DNA of 64,000 bases from Niallia alba (GTDB lineage Bacteria; Bacillota; Bacilli; Bacillales; Cytobacillaceae), in contig NZ_JABBPK010000001.1 in the NCBI RefSeq assembly GCF_012933555.1, forward strand, positions 2,830,001 to 2,894,000, read 5' to 3'. The notes beneath the pieces were generated by a model, which searched no databases, was not told where the DNA came from, and saw only the letters and a program-made list of their open reading frames with translations. Positions 46,394 to 55,075 of the stretch are shown here, in pieces; positions within the stretch are counted from its first letter, which is position 1, and each line of letters begins with the position of its first letter. A program made the translations under genes and the position numbers.

Positions 46394-46619
46394 CCCCCGA
46401 ATTTTGGACAATAACTCTCTTATTCTTTCATTTCCTCAGTTTTTTATTTTATAGATTTCTTTCATTATTCTTCAAAAAGGCCATGTTGCTTGACATGGAG
46501 CCTCTGCGGGCATGATTCTCCTGCCAAGAAGCCAGCTGTTTTACAACATTGGCATCGCCGAACGAGGCTATCATGCCCGCCACTCCAAATCAAGCTGATG
46601 CTTTGAATGAATACATCCA

Positions 46620-47492
46620 TTACACCCGAACCTCCTTGATCACCAATGAATCTTGTTTTTGATAGAATTCCTTTGGTGACAAATCTAGTATACTAGAATG
46701 CATACGTCTCTCGTTGTAGAACTCCATAAAATTCATGACTTCTTGATATGCTTCTGTGTAGGTTTCAAACTGCCATCTGGATAGGCAATCGTCCTCAAAA
46801 ATGCGATGGAAAGACTCAATATGAGCATTCATATTTGGTGTTCTTGGTGGAATTCTTTCGTGCTCAATTTTGGAATCTTCACAAAACTTTTCAAAAGTAT
46901 GGGAAATAAACTGCGGTCCATTGTCTGTTCGGATTACAGGTTTTTCCAATTCATCATATTGTTGGCGTTTTAATAATGCCCTTTTCAGTGTCTGTTTGAC
47001 ATCATCTCCAGTGCAGCTTAATCCCATATGATAGGTAATGATGCCCCTGTCATAAACATCGATGATGGACATGACAAAGAAAAAGCGATCCTCACCTTCG
47101 ATAAAGCCATATTTAATGTCAGCTTCCCATAGCTGATTAGATCTTGTAATAATGCGATTTCTTGCTAGTTTCCTAGGGTATGAGACTTTCTTTTGGCGCT
47201 GTGGGCGTAAGATGCCCAATTCTTTACAAATCCGGTATACTTTTTTCTTGTTAATTTTAAGTTTGTATTTTCGCCTTAAGACCTTAGTGAGTTTGCGATA
47301 ACCATAGTTATAGCAATCACCGGCAATCTCTTCTAGTAGAAATTCTTTAATCTGTTCGTCTGATATCTTTTGACCGTCCTCTTGGATCGAATAACCTGGT
47401 GCTGGACGTCCCTCACTTACTTTTTTCTCCTCAACACGATAATTCTTTTGATAATAGTATGTGGATCGAGGAATACCTATGATTTTAAGCAC
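46620..47492 (-). CDS. IS3-family transposase OrfB
   Basis: Integrase catalytic domain, 290 residues from the first ATG. DDE residues lie in QLWEADIKYG, IRTDNGPQFIS and NMNAHIESFHR. The frame is open upstream to the A AAA AAG site in orfA and reads EKPSLAEKHEVANKWIQKG there, so the active protein is probably an OrfAB fusion made by -1 frameshifting rather than a separate OrfB. Confidence 0.92.
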   Translation of the reverse strand: MLKIIGIPRSTYYYQKNYRVEEKKVSEGRPAPGYSIQEDGQKISDEQIKEFLLEEIAGDCYNYGYRKLTKVLRRKYKLKINKKKVYRICKELGILRPQRQKKVSYPRKLARNRIITRSNQLWEADIKYGFIEGEDRFFFVMSIIDVYDRGIITYHMGLSCTGDDVKQTLKRALLKRQQYDELEKPVIRTDNGPQFISHTFEKFCEDSKIEHERIPPRTPNMNAHIESFHRIFEDDCLSRWQFETYTEAYQEVMNFMEFYNERRMHSSILDLSPKEFYQKQDSLVIKEVRV

Positions 47493-47530
47493 CTTTGAAA
47501 TCGAGTAGCCTTTTTGAATCCATTTGTTAG

Positions 47531-47842
47531 CTACTTCATGCTTTTCAGCAAGTGAGGGTTTTTCTTTTTTATAAGATCCCTCAGGATCGCTATTTCAAGG
47601 TCTTTTTCACCTAATAACATTTTAAGTTTTTCATTTTCTTTGGATAATTCTTTGGAGTCTATATCTGGCAGCACAGCCACATCTACTTCACCAAATTTAC
47701 CATCTTTGTATTCACGAACCCAGCGACTAACCATATTGGGATTCAGATCATACCGGCGAGCTACAAGGGTATTCTTCCCTGTGTCTTGGGCTTCCTTGAT
47801 GACTTGTAATTTAAATTCTTTAGAATGTTTTATTCGTTTCAT
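47531..47842 (-). CDS. IS3-family OrfA (helix-turn-helix)
   Basis: 103 residues with the HTH of IS3 OrfA proteins: SKEFKLQVIKEAQ and LVARRYDLNPNMVSRWVREY, followed by a leucine-zipper-like stretch LSKENEKLKMLLGEKDLEIAIL (given by its ends LSKEN and EIAIL). It binds the IS ends and supplies the N-terminal part of the OrfAB transposase. Confidence 0.92.
   Translation of the reverse strand: MKRIKHSKEFKLQVIKEAQDTGKNTLVARRYDLNPNMVSRWVREYKDGKFGEVDVAVLPDIDSKELSKENEKLKMLLGEKDLEIAILRDLIKKKNPHLLKSMK
47564..47570 (-). promoter_or_regulatory. programmed -1 frameshift heptamer of the IS3 element
   Basis: A AAA AAG on the minus strand in the orfA frame (codons ATA AAA AAG). Slipping back one base leads into an open frame that runs without a stop to the end of orfB, the standard way IS150-type elements make transposase. 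Confidence 0.75.
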
Positions 47843-47911
47843 GATGTCAGCCTCCTTGGTACATTAAGCAGTATAATAAATATTACTCTTATTGTCCAAG
47901 TTCATTTTGGG

Positions 47912-48050
47912 GCTTATGAGCATCTAACAGGAATTGAGTAAATGAAAGGTCTTTTTGCTCAGCTTCTCTGATCAAATGGGGGAGATGCTTGGCAGTTTCA
48001 ACGAGTCTTAACCCTTTCATTATGTCTTGTAATTGTTGGATTTGGCTCAT
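47912..48050 (-). pseudogene. istB: istB fragment (IS21 helper ATPase, N terminus only)
   Basis: Starts MSQIQQLQDIMKGLRLVETA and runs to SFTQFLLDAHK, the N terminus of IS21-type IstB. It is cut there by the IS3 end. The rest of IstB, including the Walker motifs, is not found on the other side of the IS3 element, so the helper is dead. Its ATG is 2 bp after the istA stop. Confidence 0.85.
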
Positions 48051-48052
48051 CG

Positions 48053-49615
48053 CTATTCAACCTCCATTAAAACCGTGTAAGTATCTACTTTTCTTTTGTA
48101 TGCTTCTGTTTCTAAAACCCATTCTGATAGCCTGTTCAAAGTCTTAACTTCTTTCTTTTTATCAATAACTGTTTCATGTACCTGGCGCTGACGTTTCACA
48201 TATGCAATGATATCGCCAAAATCAGTTGCACTGTATAATTTCCTTTTTAAACACTCTGCTAACGCTTTAGTCAGTACTTCGTTATCGATACCTTTTGTTT
48301 CGCGCAAGATGATTTGCAACTGGTCTTTAATGTAACGAGGATTTTTTTCCCTAACCTTCTCTAAATATTTAAAGGCTAGTTCTTTATCTTCAAATCTCTC
48401 AGCCACTGTATTAATGAATGCTCCAACACCTTTTGTACGATCCCTACTATGTTTTTTATCTTTTATTAACATCCCTTTCCCTTCGGGAATTGAATGTTTT
48501 GCAATAATTTCGCCAGTATCAGGTATATAAATAACTAATTCTTTAGTCTCCGTTTCCTTGATACATACTTTTTCATATTTGTTATAAGTTCCAAGTGGAA
48601 GAGAGTACCGATTAGATTGGTAACGAATAGTATTGTCCTTATGAACACATCTTGCTATACTTATCTCATAGTTATTTTGAATATCTATATTTTGGGAGAC
48701 TGGTTTTAAGTGTTGCTTTTCCAGGAGGAACACTTCGAATGGTCTCTTTTTTGTTGTATTGTGTATTTTATAGTTACCCGTTCTGTTCAGCCATTCCCAT
48801 CCTTGCTCATTCCAAGAGTCGATGTTATGAAACACTCTATGTTTGGCATAGTTTTGTTTGATAAATCCAACTACATTTTCTATTCTTCCCTTACTCTCAG
48901 GGTCAGCTTTTCTACAAACCCGAAGGTTTATTCCTCTGGATTCTCTATACTGCTGAAATTCTTTAGTTAAAATTAGATCTCCACCATTTTCGCTAACAAC
49001 AATTAAACTATCTTGGTCATAAACGATCTCATTGGTCATTCCTCCATACCATTTAAACGCGTTCTCATGGGCTTGTATAACATCCCGTGTTGTAAATGGT
49101 CTATCCAACCACTCTTTATACTTTTGTCTAGAATGTGATAAGACAAAAGCTATAAAGTTGAGTTTGGCTTCCTTATTATCAACAGTTTTTTGTCTCGTAT
49201 GACCAAAATCTACTTGCATTTGTTCTCCCATTGGGGGATCAGGAATTGCCTCATACATTCGAGGAGATGTTTCCTTATTTATTTTGTATTCTTCTCTTAA
49301 TGCTTTTACATATGTTCTTACTGTACTTTCTCCAACAGTTAGATCTTTATATTTCTCTAAAAGCCAATCATAAACTTGTGCTGCTGACATATCCGGATGC
49401 ATTCTCAACCAAGATAAAATCAGTTCTTTATATGGATCTAATTTTTTCTTTTTATACTGAAGAGAATCAACCCATTCCGCCATCTCCGAAGGAGATCTCT
49501 TTAAGTGCCTGTAAACAGTTGTTCGAGAAACCCCTAACTTTTCAGCTATCTTTGTCTGACTAAATCCTTGCTTTAATAATTGCTTTATCTCCATGTACAT
49601 TTCCCACTTATCCAC
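48053..49615 (-). CDS. istA: IS21-family transposase IstA
   Basis: 520 residues. N-terminal helix-turn-helix IKQLLKQGFSQTKIAEKLGVSRTTVYRHL, written here by its core KIAEKLGVSRTTVYRHL, then the integrase domain: MQVDFGHTR (Asp), EIVYDQDSLIVV (Asp) and ESKGRIENVVGFIK (Glu). The GTG at 49615 is chosen because GGAGG lies nine bases upstream. Intact itself, but its partner istB is truncated, so the element should not transpose on its own. Confidence 0.9.
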   Translation of the reverse strand: MDKWEMYMEIKQLLKQGFSQTKIAEKLGVSRTTVYRHLKRSPSEMAEWVDSLQYKKKKLDPYKELILSWLRMHPDMSAAQVYDWLLEKYKDLTVGESTVRTYVKALREEYKINKETSPRMYEAIPDPPMGEQMQVDFGHTRQKTVDNKEAKLNFIAFVLSHSRQKYKEWLDRPFTTRDVIQAHENAFKWYGGMTNEIVYDQDSLIVVSENGGDLILTKEFQQYRESRGINLRVCRKADPESKGRIENVVGFIKQNYAKHRVFHNIDSWNEQGWEWLNRTGNYKIHNTTKKRPFEVFLLEKQHLKPVSQNIDIQNNYEISIARCVHKDNTIRYQSNRYSLPLGTYNKYEKVCIKETETKELVIYIPDTGEIIAKHSIPEGKGMLIKDKKHSRDRTKGVGAFINTVAERFEDKELAFKYLEKVREKNPRYIKDQLQIILRETKGIDNEVLTKALAECLKRKLYSATDFGDIIAYVKRQRQVHETVIDKKKEVKTLNRLSEWVLETEAYKRKVDTYTVLMEVE

Positions 49616-49769
49616 CTTCGCTAACCTCCACTGCAAGTATGAACTATGATCATTTTACAGTGATAGGTTGATATTTTTTGCTGGTATATTTGGGTAAATA
49701 AGCGTTTCATCTTATCAAGCAAAAACTGTACACTTTATTCTAGCAGTCACAATAACATTTTACGACACA
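49616..49769 (-). mobile_element. outer end of the IS21-type element (tentative)
   Basis: Upstream of istA, the minus strand reads TGTGTCGTAAAATG at 49756-49769, a plausible TG-type element end, followed by short repeated TACAGT/TACACT stretches as at IS21 ends. The boundary is a guess because the opposite end has been lost. From 49770 to 49959 only AT-rich sequence was seen. Confidence 0.4.
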
Positions 49770-49959
49770 AAATATACACATAATATTAATCTATTGAGGA
49801 ACTATTTTAAATTTAACTTAAAGAATTCAATACAGTATAGATCGAGTTTTCTTATACAAATGTTTAGTAGGATAATATCTTATGCATTAATTTAAGTATT
49901 AATAAATTTTGTCGCTTTTTCGTGTGCGATTTTATATATTAAAACCAATAAAACAAAGA

Positions 49960-49993
49960 AGAAGAAAAGACCAAATCATATGCAATTTGGTCT
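49960..49993 (-). terminator. terminator after the sigma/DUF4179 operon
   Basis: AGACCAAAT / ATTTGGTCT 9-bp stem with an 8-base loop, followed on the minus strand by TTTCTTCTTC. Confidence 0.75.
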
Positions 49994-50100
49994 ACTTATA
50001 AGTATTCTATTTCATATGTTTCCCCACAGAAAGGGAATTACTTAAGTTTTTTTGGGTTCCTTTTCTTTTTAAAAGATATCGGAAAAAGCGATAGATTAGA

Positions 50101-51459
50101 CTATTTTAATGGAACTTCAATTTCTAAATCCTTCAATATTTCAGGAGCTTCTTCTTGCATATATTCAATAGTCAATTCTTTTTTGGGAATATTCATATAT
50201 TCCTCTTCGAAAATATAATGATCCTTCTCTTTAAAGGTTATAGATTTATTAGCCCCATAATATACTTTGCCCTTACGATCCTTTAATGTAAAATAGTTCG
50301 AATGGGAAAAAGGAAACGGACTATTTAATTCATAGGTTATCGTCATTACATTCCCCGTATATTTAACTCCAATAATATTGATTTTCCCCCATCCCCCTAT
50401 ATCTAAATTAGTATCCTTCCCTCTAAATGGTTCTTCTATTGGATTATATGTCGAATTAATATTGACGATCATTGGTTGAATGGTCACCGAATCTGTATTT
50501 TCATCTAACCCTTCAAATGATTCCTGAATAGAATCCACCACTTCCATATTATCCTTTATTGTGATTCCACCATAGCCATGTGTATTATAAATCCAAGGTA
50601 TTACTTCTCCCTCATTTGTGATTAATCGGAACATTAAAATTTTATCATCTTTTTTTGTCAGTGGACGTTTAAAGCTCATCTTAACCACTGTAGTGATTGG
50701 CGTTCTTTTTATTTCTTCAACTGTAAATTCGCTCTCATTGCTTTGTCTAGTAATCATCGGAGCCATTATTTCTAGGTTTTCCGTTTTGGTAAGTTTAAAT
50801 TCAAATTGAAAGATTTCATACTTTCCGTTTATTACTACTGCATAATAGGGATGAACTTCAATTTCCTTTGGTAATTCCTTATGTTTAATGAAATTTACTG
50901 TTCCAATCCCAGCTACTTTATTGGGAGTCACCAATTCATAATTACCATCTGTTAACTTCCCTAAACCAGCTCTTGCTTCTTCCTTAAAGGAAACATTTAG
51001 ATTATCAATCTGATAATCTTTGATTGGTTTCTTTGATTCTACTACATAACTAAATGATATTCTTTCTCCATCATAAATTGCTTCTTCTATCGTCATTTCT
51101 ACATCATTACTTTTTGAAGTAGCAATAATATTTGATACTAATTGGCTGTCCTTCCCTTTCTTTAATCCACCATCACCATATGCTTTGAAAATAGATTCAA
51201 TAAAAGGGATGGAAGAGAGTGTATTTGCTAGAGTTGGTGAAAGTTTTGGAAAAGTCAGCATTAATGAAATGAATAGACAAGCAATTATCGTAGTTACTAT
51301 ATATTTTTTATATAAAATCACAAAATTATGATGATAAGCCTTCTCTTCATTCTTATTTTTCACTTGCAATAATACTTTTTGTCGATCTATTTGTGAAAAG
51401 TGGGCATCTTTCATTACTTCTCCTATTGACTCTTTTATGACCTTGGAATCATTCTTCAT
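50101..51459 (-). CDS. DUF4179 membrane protein, probable anti-sigma factor
   Basis: 452 residues. Short cytoplasmic N-terminal region, one membrane segment (about 50-70: KYIVTTIIACLFISLMLTF), then a large extracytoplasmic domain of the DUF4179 type with several beta-rich repeats (VEMTIEEAIYDGERISFSYVVE, LTIEYMQEEAPEIL; both shortened from longer stretches). Its start overlaps the sigma factor gene by four bases (ATGA), the usual arrangement for a cognate anti-sigma factor. Signal sensed is unknown. Confidence 0.82.
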   Translation of the reverse strand: MKNDSKVIKESIGEVMKDAHFSQIDRQKVLLQVKNKNEEKAYHHNFVILYKKYIVTTIIACLFISLMLTFPKLSPTLANTLSSIPFIESIFKAYGDGGLKKGKDSQLVSNIIATSKSNDVEMTIEEAIYDGERISFSYVVESKKPIKDYQIDNLNVSFKEEARAGLGKLTDGNYELVTPNKVAGIGTVNFIKHKELPKEIEVHPYYAVVINGKYEIFQFEFKLTKTENLEIMAPMITRQSNESEFTVEEIKRTPITTVVKMSFKRPLTKKDDKILMFRLITNEGEVIPWIYNTHGYGGITIKDNMEVVDSIQESFEGLDENTDSVTIQPMIVNINSTYNPIEEPFRGKDTNLDIGGWGKINIIGVKYTGNVMTITYELNSPFPFSHSNYFTLKDRKGKVYYGANKSITFKEKDHYIFEEEYMNIPKKELTIEYMQEEAPEILKDLEIEVPLK

Positions 51460-52013
51460 CTGAACTCCTCCTTATTTAGGAATGGGATAAGATTTTTTCT
51501 GCCTCTTCTTAATCTCGTTTTAGCAGTATTTCTGGAGATTTGTAGAATATCAGCAATTTCATTAATATCAAGCTCCTCATAATAATATAATAGGATGACT
51601 TCTGCATATTTTGGCGAGAGATTTAAAATTATATTTTTTAGTTCCGCTTGCATAATTTGATCAATTACTTCCTCTTCTGGAGAAGTCACGGTCTCACTCT
51701 TATAATCATCTTTCTTAAATAAAGTAAACCGCCTAAAATAAGCACTTTTCACATAATCCTTACATTTATTAATTGTTATTCGGTAGAGCCAAGTTCTTAA
51801 TTTAGCCTCTCCTTTGAACGTTTTTAAATGGGTGTAGCACTTAATAAAAACAGTTTGCACAATATCTTTTGCTGTTTCTATATCCTTTACATATGTATAA
51901 GCTAACCGTGTCAGTTCATCTCCATACAAAATCATAATCTCTTCTAACAGTTTATCTAATTCATTCTCCTCTACTTCATTTAATAAGAAATGCTCCAATT
52001 TTTTCAATATCAC
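51456..52013 (-). CDS. ECF-type RNA polymerase sigma factor
   Basis: 185 residues. Region 2 includes RLAYTYVKDIETAKDIVQTVFIK and LRTWLYRITINKCKDY (both shown in part); region 4 includes LSPKYAEVILLYYYEELDINEIADIL and ISRNTAKTRLRRGRKNL. The GTG at 52013 is chosen because GGGGGG lies six bases upstream; a longer in-frame start at 52091 would add 26 non-conserved residues. First gene of a two-gene operon with the DUF4179 protein. Confidence 0.9.
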   Translation of the reverse strand: MILKKLEHFLLNEVEENELDKLLEEIMILYGDELTRLAYTYVKDIETAKDIVQTVFIKCYTHLKTFKGEAKLRTWLYRITINKCKDYVKSAYFRRFTLFKKDDYKSETVTSPEEEVIDQIMQAELKNIILNLSPKYAEVILLYYYEELDINEIADILQISRNTAKTRLRRGRKNLIPFLNKEEFR

Positions 52014-52210
52014 TTCTTCCCCCCTTACAGAATCGCTAGTTAGACGACATGGATTTACAATAGGGTGCACTTTTATCGTTATAATTTGCATAATTTTCCT
52101 AAATAATTATAGCACCTTTTTATTTATCCATATCGGCATACTTTAAGACATGAAAAAGCTGAGTTCATTTACTGAATCCAGCCAATTATTTGAAATAAGG
52201 TTTGTCCTCG

Positions 52211-52285
52211 CTAATTCCCCATCGTTAATACAAAAAATAAGTAAAACAAAATCTTAACTAATGTCGGAAGCGCTTCAAATATCAT
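52211..52285 (-). CDS. possible hydrophobic micropeptide (24 aa)
   Basis: Reads MIFEALPTLVKILFYLFFVL then TMGN and a stop, one membrane helix. AGGAG lies seven bases upstream. It lies alone in the 52014-52435 gap, which otherwise shows nothing but AT-rich sequence. Evidence is the start signal and composition only. Confidence 0.3.
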   Translation of the reverse strand: MIFEALPTLVKILFYLFFVLTMGN

Positions 52286-52410
52286 ATTCATTCTCCTAAC
52301 CCATTCGATTATTTAATATTTAATATATAATATGAAGCAGATAAGCTAAATGTAACCGCTTACTTTATTGTGCACGTCATTAAAATGATTAAAAACTATA
52401 TGTACGCAAG

Positions 52411-52433
52411 AAAAAAACTCTCAAACAGAGAGT
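52411..52433 (-). terminator. terminator after the 94-residue gene
   Basis: ACTCTC / GAGAGT stem with a 5-base loop, followed on the minus strand by seven T residues, starting within 3 bp of the stop codon. Confidence 0.75.
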
Positions 52434-52435
52434 CT

Positions 52436-52720
52436 CTAGCTTACCTTATAAAATTTATCAATTTTACCAGCTAAAATTCTTAGAAAGTTATTAATTGTCA
52501 TATTTTCGATTTTTTTCGAATACCATGACAATTTATTGCCCATGTCTTCACCATCATAATTAACATTTAATGGAACGTATCCTTTTGATTTGGACGATAA
52601 AGTATGATCGAAGGCAATAATTAATACTTTCCCCTCAGGTGTTTCTAATTTGACCTTGTATCTTGGAAATTTGTAGTCTGAGCTATACTTAACACCTTTA
52701 ATCTTAGCCTTAGTTTTCAT
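52436..52720 (-). CDS. hypothetical protein (94 aa)
   Basis: Not recognised. Basic, soluble, beta-rich looking (YKVKLETPEGKVLIIAFDHT), ending ILAGKIDKFYKVS. ATG with AGGAG upstream and a terminator immediately after support a real monocistronic gene. Confidence 0.6.
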   Translation of the reverse strand: MKTKAKIKGVKYSSDYKFPRYKVKLETPEGKVLIIAFDHTLSSKSKGYVPLNVNYDGEDMGNKLSWYSKKIENMTINNFLRILAGKIDKFYKVS

Positions 52721-52883
52721 ACATTCTCCTTCAGAGTGTGTCTATTTACTATTATAGCTTAAATGAAAAGAATTAGACATCATTTACTGTAATAATGAGA
52801 AGAATAGGCATTTGTATACACAAAACAAAAAACTATTATATACTTGAAGTCTCAGTATATCTCAGAATTTTCTAATCGATTTA

Positions 52884-53066
52884 TTATTCTGCATTAGCAA
52901 CTACTTCTACAGATCCGTCTTCTGCGTAATGCATAATATTTACAATTTTGTAGTAAGCTTTATCAATTATTATTGTTTCTCCGATGGATGGCGGGATTTG
53001 AAAAATAATTTGCTTTGACTGCCAACCTTTCACTTTATGCTGAAATAAAGTATTTAGTCTCACCAT
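52884..53066 (-). CDS. hypothetical protein (60 aa)
   Basis: Not recognised. MVRLNTLFQHKVKGWQSKQI then IPPSIGETIIIDKAYYKI and HYAEDGSVEVVANAE; a small beta-barrel-like pattern without membrane segment. The start at 53066 is preferred to the longer frame because GAGGAG lies seven bases upstream. Confidence 0.55.
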   Translation of the reverse strand: MVRLNTLFQHKVKGWQSKQIIFQIPPSIGETIIIDKAYYKIVNIMHYAEDGSVEVVANAE

Positions 53067-53228
53067 GACCAATCTCCTCTTTCTATTGATATTCCAAGAA
53101 ACGAGTTCCTTCATTATATTTATGCACCACTAAATCTGAGCTTTCCATTTCATGAATAAAAAATTTCTATTTATGAAAGTTGATGATTTTTTATCATTTC
53201 ATTTATCCAAAGATAGACACTTAAGACC

Positions 53229-53262
53229 TAAAAAAACTGAAATCAGTAAATGAGTTCAGTTT
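53229..53262 (-). terminator. terminator after the pentapeptide-repeat gene
   Basis: AAACTGAA / TTCAGTTT stem with an inner pairing ACTCATTT-ACTG, followed on the minus strand by TTTTTTTAGG. Confidence 0.65.
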
Positions 53263-53299
53263 AGTATTTTATTTAGATTGTAACTTGTCACACGAAAAA

Positions 53300-54121
53300 T
53301 CAAGAAATACTACTCTTCGTCCAATGACTTGGCTTTTCTAGATAGTTTGGTATTTTAGTATGTACATTCCCAATGGCTGAATTAATTTGTGACTGTGTGA
53401 GAAAGAGAGCGTCTGTTAAATTTGCACCACTTAAATCAGCGTCTCTAAGATCTGCCCCAATAAAGTCTGCTCGCCTTAAATCACATTTGCTTAAATTAGA
53501 TGCAATCATTAGTTTCCCACGAAAATCTTCACCTTGTAGATTTAAACCATTAAAGTTAGTGTCTATATAGTTTGATTTATTCTTTAACTGTCTCTTTTTC
53601 CCTTTATTCACACAATTGTTTCTATATTTTTTGCTTGATTCTATTAATAGTGCATTAACTTTACTGCGATGGAAAACAATATCTATTTCTAAAATCTCTT
53701 TTGGCTTTCTTACTGTTAGCTCAACTGTATCTTCATAAATCTTTTGAAGTTTGCCATGAAAAGACGAAGTTTCCTTTAATGTTAGTGTTTGATGAAGGTA
53801 CCAAAGCATTTCATGCAATTGTTGAACAAGAAGAAAGACTTCGAACATTTCTCTTGCATGTTCTCCCTCCCGCCAGTCCATACCGTTATAAATAGACTGT
53901 GAAACATGCTGCCCTGCACCAAAACACTCATAAGATACACACCCATGGAAACCTTTATCCTTTAATGTTTCATGGATGGAACAAGAATAATTTGAACATA
54001 AATGGATACAGGGTTCGCCTCCATCTTTATTAATTGGAAAGTCTGCTGATTTTCCAAATGGCAATGCTGTACAACACAGTCCAAAGCAGTTTTGACAATC
54101 TGACTTTAAATTATTTATCAT
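53300..54121 (-). CDS. pentapeptide-repeat protein with Cys-rich N terminus
   Basis: 273 residues. The N-terminal ~80 residues contain CQNCFGLCC, CIHLCSNYSC and CVSYECFGAG, a pattern suited to metal or Fe-S binding. A helical middle part follows. Near residues 190-240 there are pentapeptide repeats (FNGLNLQGEDFRG, SNLSKCDLRRADFIGADL, RDADLSGANLTDA). The combination is seen in relatives annotated only as pentapeptide-repeat proteins; role unknown. Some pentapeptide proteins shield gyrase, but nothing here shows that. Confidence 0.75.
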   Translation of the reverse strand: MINNLKSDCQNCFGLCCTALPFGKSADFPINKDGGEPCIHLCSNYSCSIHETLKDKGFHGCVSYECFGAGQHVSQSIYNGMDWREGEHAREMFEVFLLVQQLHEMLWYLHQTLTLKETSSFHGKLQKIYEDTVELTVRKPKEILEIDIVFHRSKVNALLIESSKKYRNNCVNKGKKRQLKNKSNYIDTNFNGLNLQGEDFRGKLMIASNLSKCDLRRADFIGADLRDADLSGANLTDALFLTQSQINSAIGNVHTKIPNYLEKPSHWTKSSIS

Positions 54122-54221
54122 TATTAGACACTTCCTAAAATATAATTACAAACTTCTTGGTGGATCTGTAAACTATTTACCAAAATAATATAGATGATAA
54201 GGGAAAGTGGCAGTGTTACTA

Positions 54222-54376
54222 TCAAGAAAACTTCCCTCAGTGGGGGTTTTTCTCATCCTCCACTGAGGGTTAGTTGCACTTATCGGACCTTTACGGGCAG
54301 TTATTCCCCCACTTAGCTTCCTCAATTTTTCTCAACTTTAGCTGGGGGATTACTGCCCGTTAAGAGTGGGACAAAA
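54222..54376 (+). repeat. dispersed structured repeat R1, copy c
   Basis: 5' hairpin CCTCAGTGG / CCACTGAGG, the conserved TTAGTTGCACTTATCGGACC and TTTACGGGCAGT, a second long hairpin joining CGGGCAGT to ACTGCCCG (with CCCCCAC / GCTGGGGG inside), ending GTTAAGAGTGGGAC. The most complete copy. The gap 54122-54523 holds only this repeat and a terminator. Confidence 0.85.
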
Positions 54377-54429
54377 ATCAGACGAATACCTAAAGGGGAT
54401 ATCCCAAAGTATTCGCCAATACCTCCACA

Positions 54430-54472
54430 AACTCCAAAATTGCTTTATTGTTAGCCGATTTTGGAGTTTTTC
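54430..54472 (+). terminator. terminator-like hairpin
   Basis: AACTCCAAAAT / ATTTTGGAGTT 11-bp stem followed by TTTCG on the plus strand. No plus-strand gene precedes it; it may end transcription of R1 copy c. Confidence 0.5.
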
Positions 54473-54523
54473 GATTCATTCTTATTCCCCATTTAAATTA
54501 ATATATTTTTCCTCACTGATAGT

Positions 54524-55057
54524 TCATTTGCGATACTCCATCAACCAACAATCATGATACTCGCCTTCATGCAATTCATGTTTCGGAAGAATTTTGACCT
54601 TCTTTAATCCACACTTTTCATAGCATGAAATTGCTCTTACATTCCTTGCTTGTGGATCCATAACTACATAGTCTGCTTTCTTATTTTCAACTAAAAAGTT
54701 AATCATTGACGTGACGAGTAATGTTCCGATTCCTTTATTCCAATAGTTACTCTCGCCAATAAATTGGTCTGTTCCGTATATTAGTTCTGTCTTATACCCA
54801 TAAAACATACTCGTTTTACTATCTAATTTGTAAAACTGAATATACCCAATCGCTTTATTATCATATTCCACGATGCATCTCACTTCATCGTCTTCAGAAG
54901 AATAAAACACTTTATTCACTTTATCTAAATCAAACGGCTTATCTCTCCCTTCATCAAATTTGAGGACAGATGGTTCAGAAAGCCATTTAACTAAGCGAAT
55001 ATTATCCTTTTTTTCTAATTTACGAACTTTTAAAAGACCACTTTCGTATATTATCAT
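54524..55057 (-). CDS. GNAT acetyltransferase resembling AAC(6') aminoglycoside acetyltransferases
   Basis: 177 residues. Resembles the AAC(6')-Ie type acetyltransferase half of the bifunctional aminoglycoside enzyme: VKWLSEPSVLKFDEGRD, YGTDQFIGESNYWNKGIGT and LPKHELHEGEYHDCWLMEYR all follow the known protein closely (recalled similarity, not a search). Acetyl-CoA site around NKGIGT. Whether it acts on aminoglycosides is untested. It lies 18 bp after the methyltransferase gene at 55076, same strand. Confidence 0.8.
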   Translation of the reverse strand: MIIYESGLLKVRKLEKKDNIRLVKWLSEPSVLKFDEGRDKPFDLDKVNKVFYSSEDDEVRCIVEYDNKAIGYIQFYKLDSKTSMFYGYKTELIYGTDQFIGESNYWNKGIGTLLVTSMINFLVENKKADYVVMDPQARNVRAISCYEKCGLKKVKILPKHELHEGEYHDCWLMEYRK

Positions 55058-55075
55058 CTACTAATCTCCATTTTT

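Larger units (their letters stand above)
46394..47911 (-). mobile_element. IS3-family (IS150 group) insertion sequence, about 1.5 kb
   Basis: Ends CCCCGAATTTTGGACAATAA and, inverted, CCCCAAAATGAACTTGGACAATAA are imperfect inverted repeats. Overlapping orfA and orfB are joined by a frameshift site. No target duplication was found at its flanks. Its right end sits inside istB of an IS21-type element and its left end against the 46-residue gene, which suggests a deletion on one side after insertion. Confidence 0.88.
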
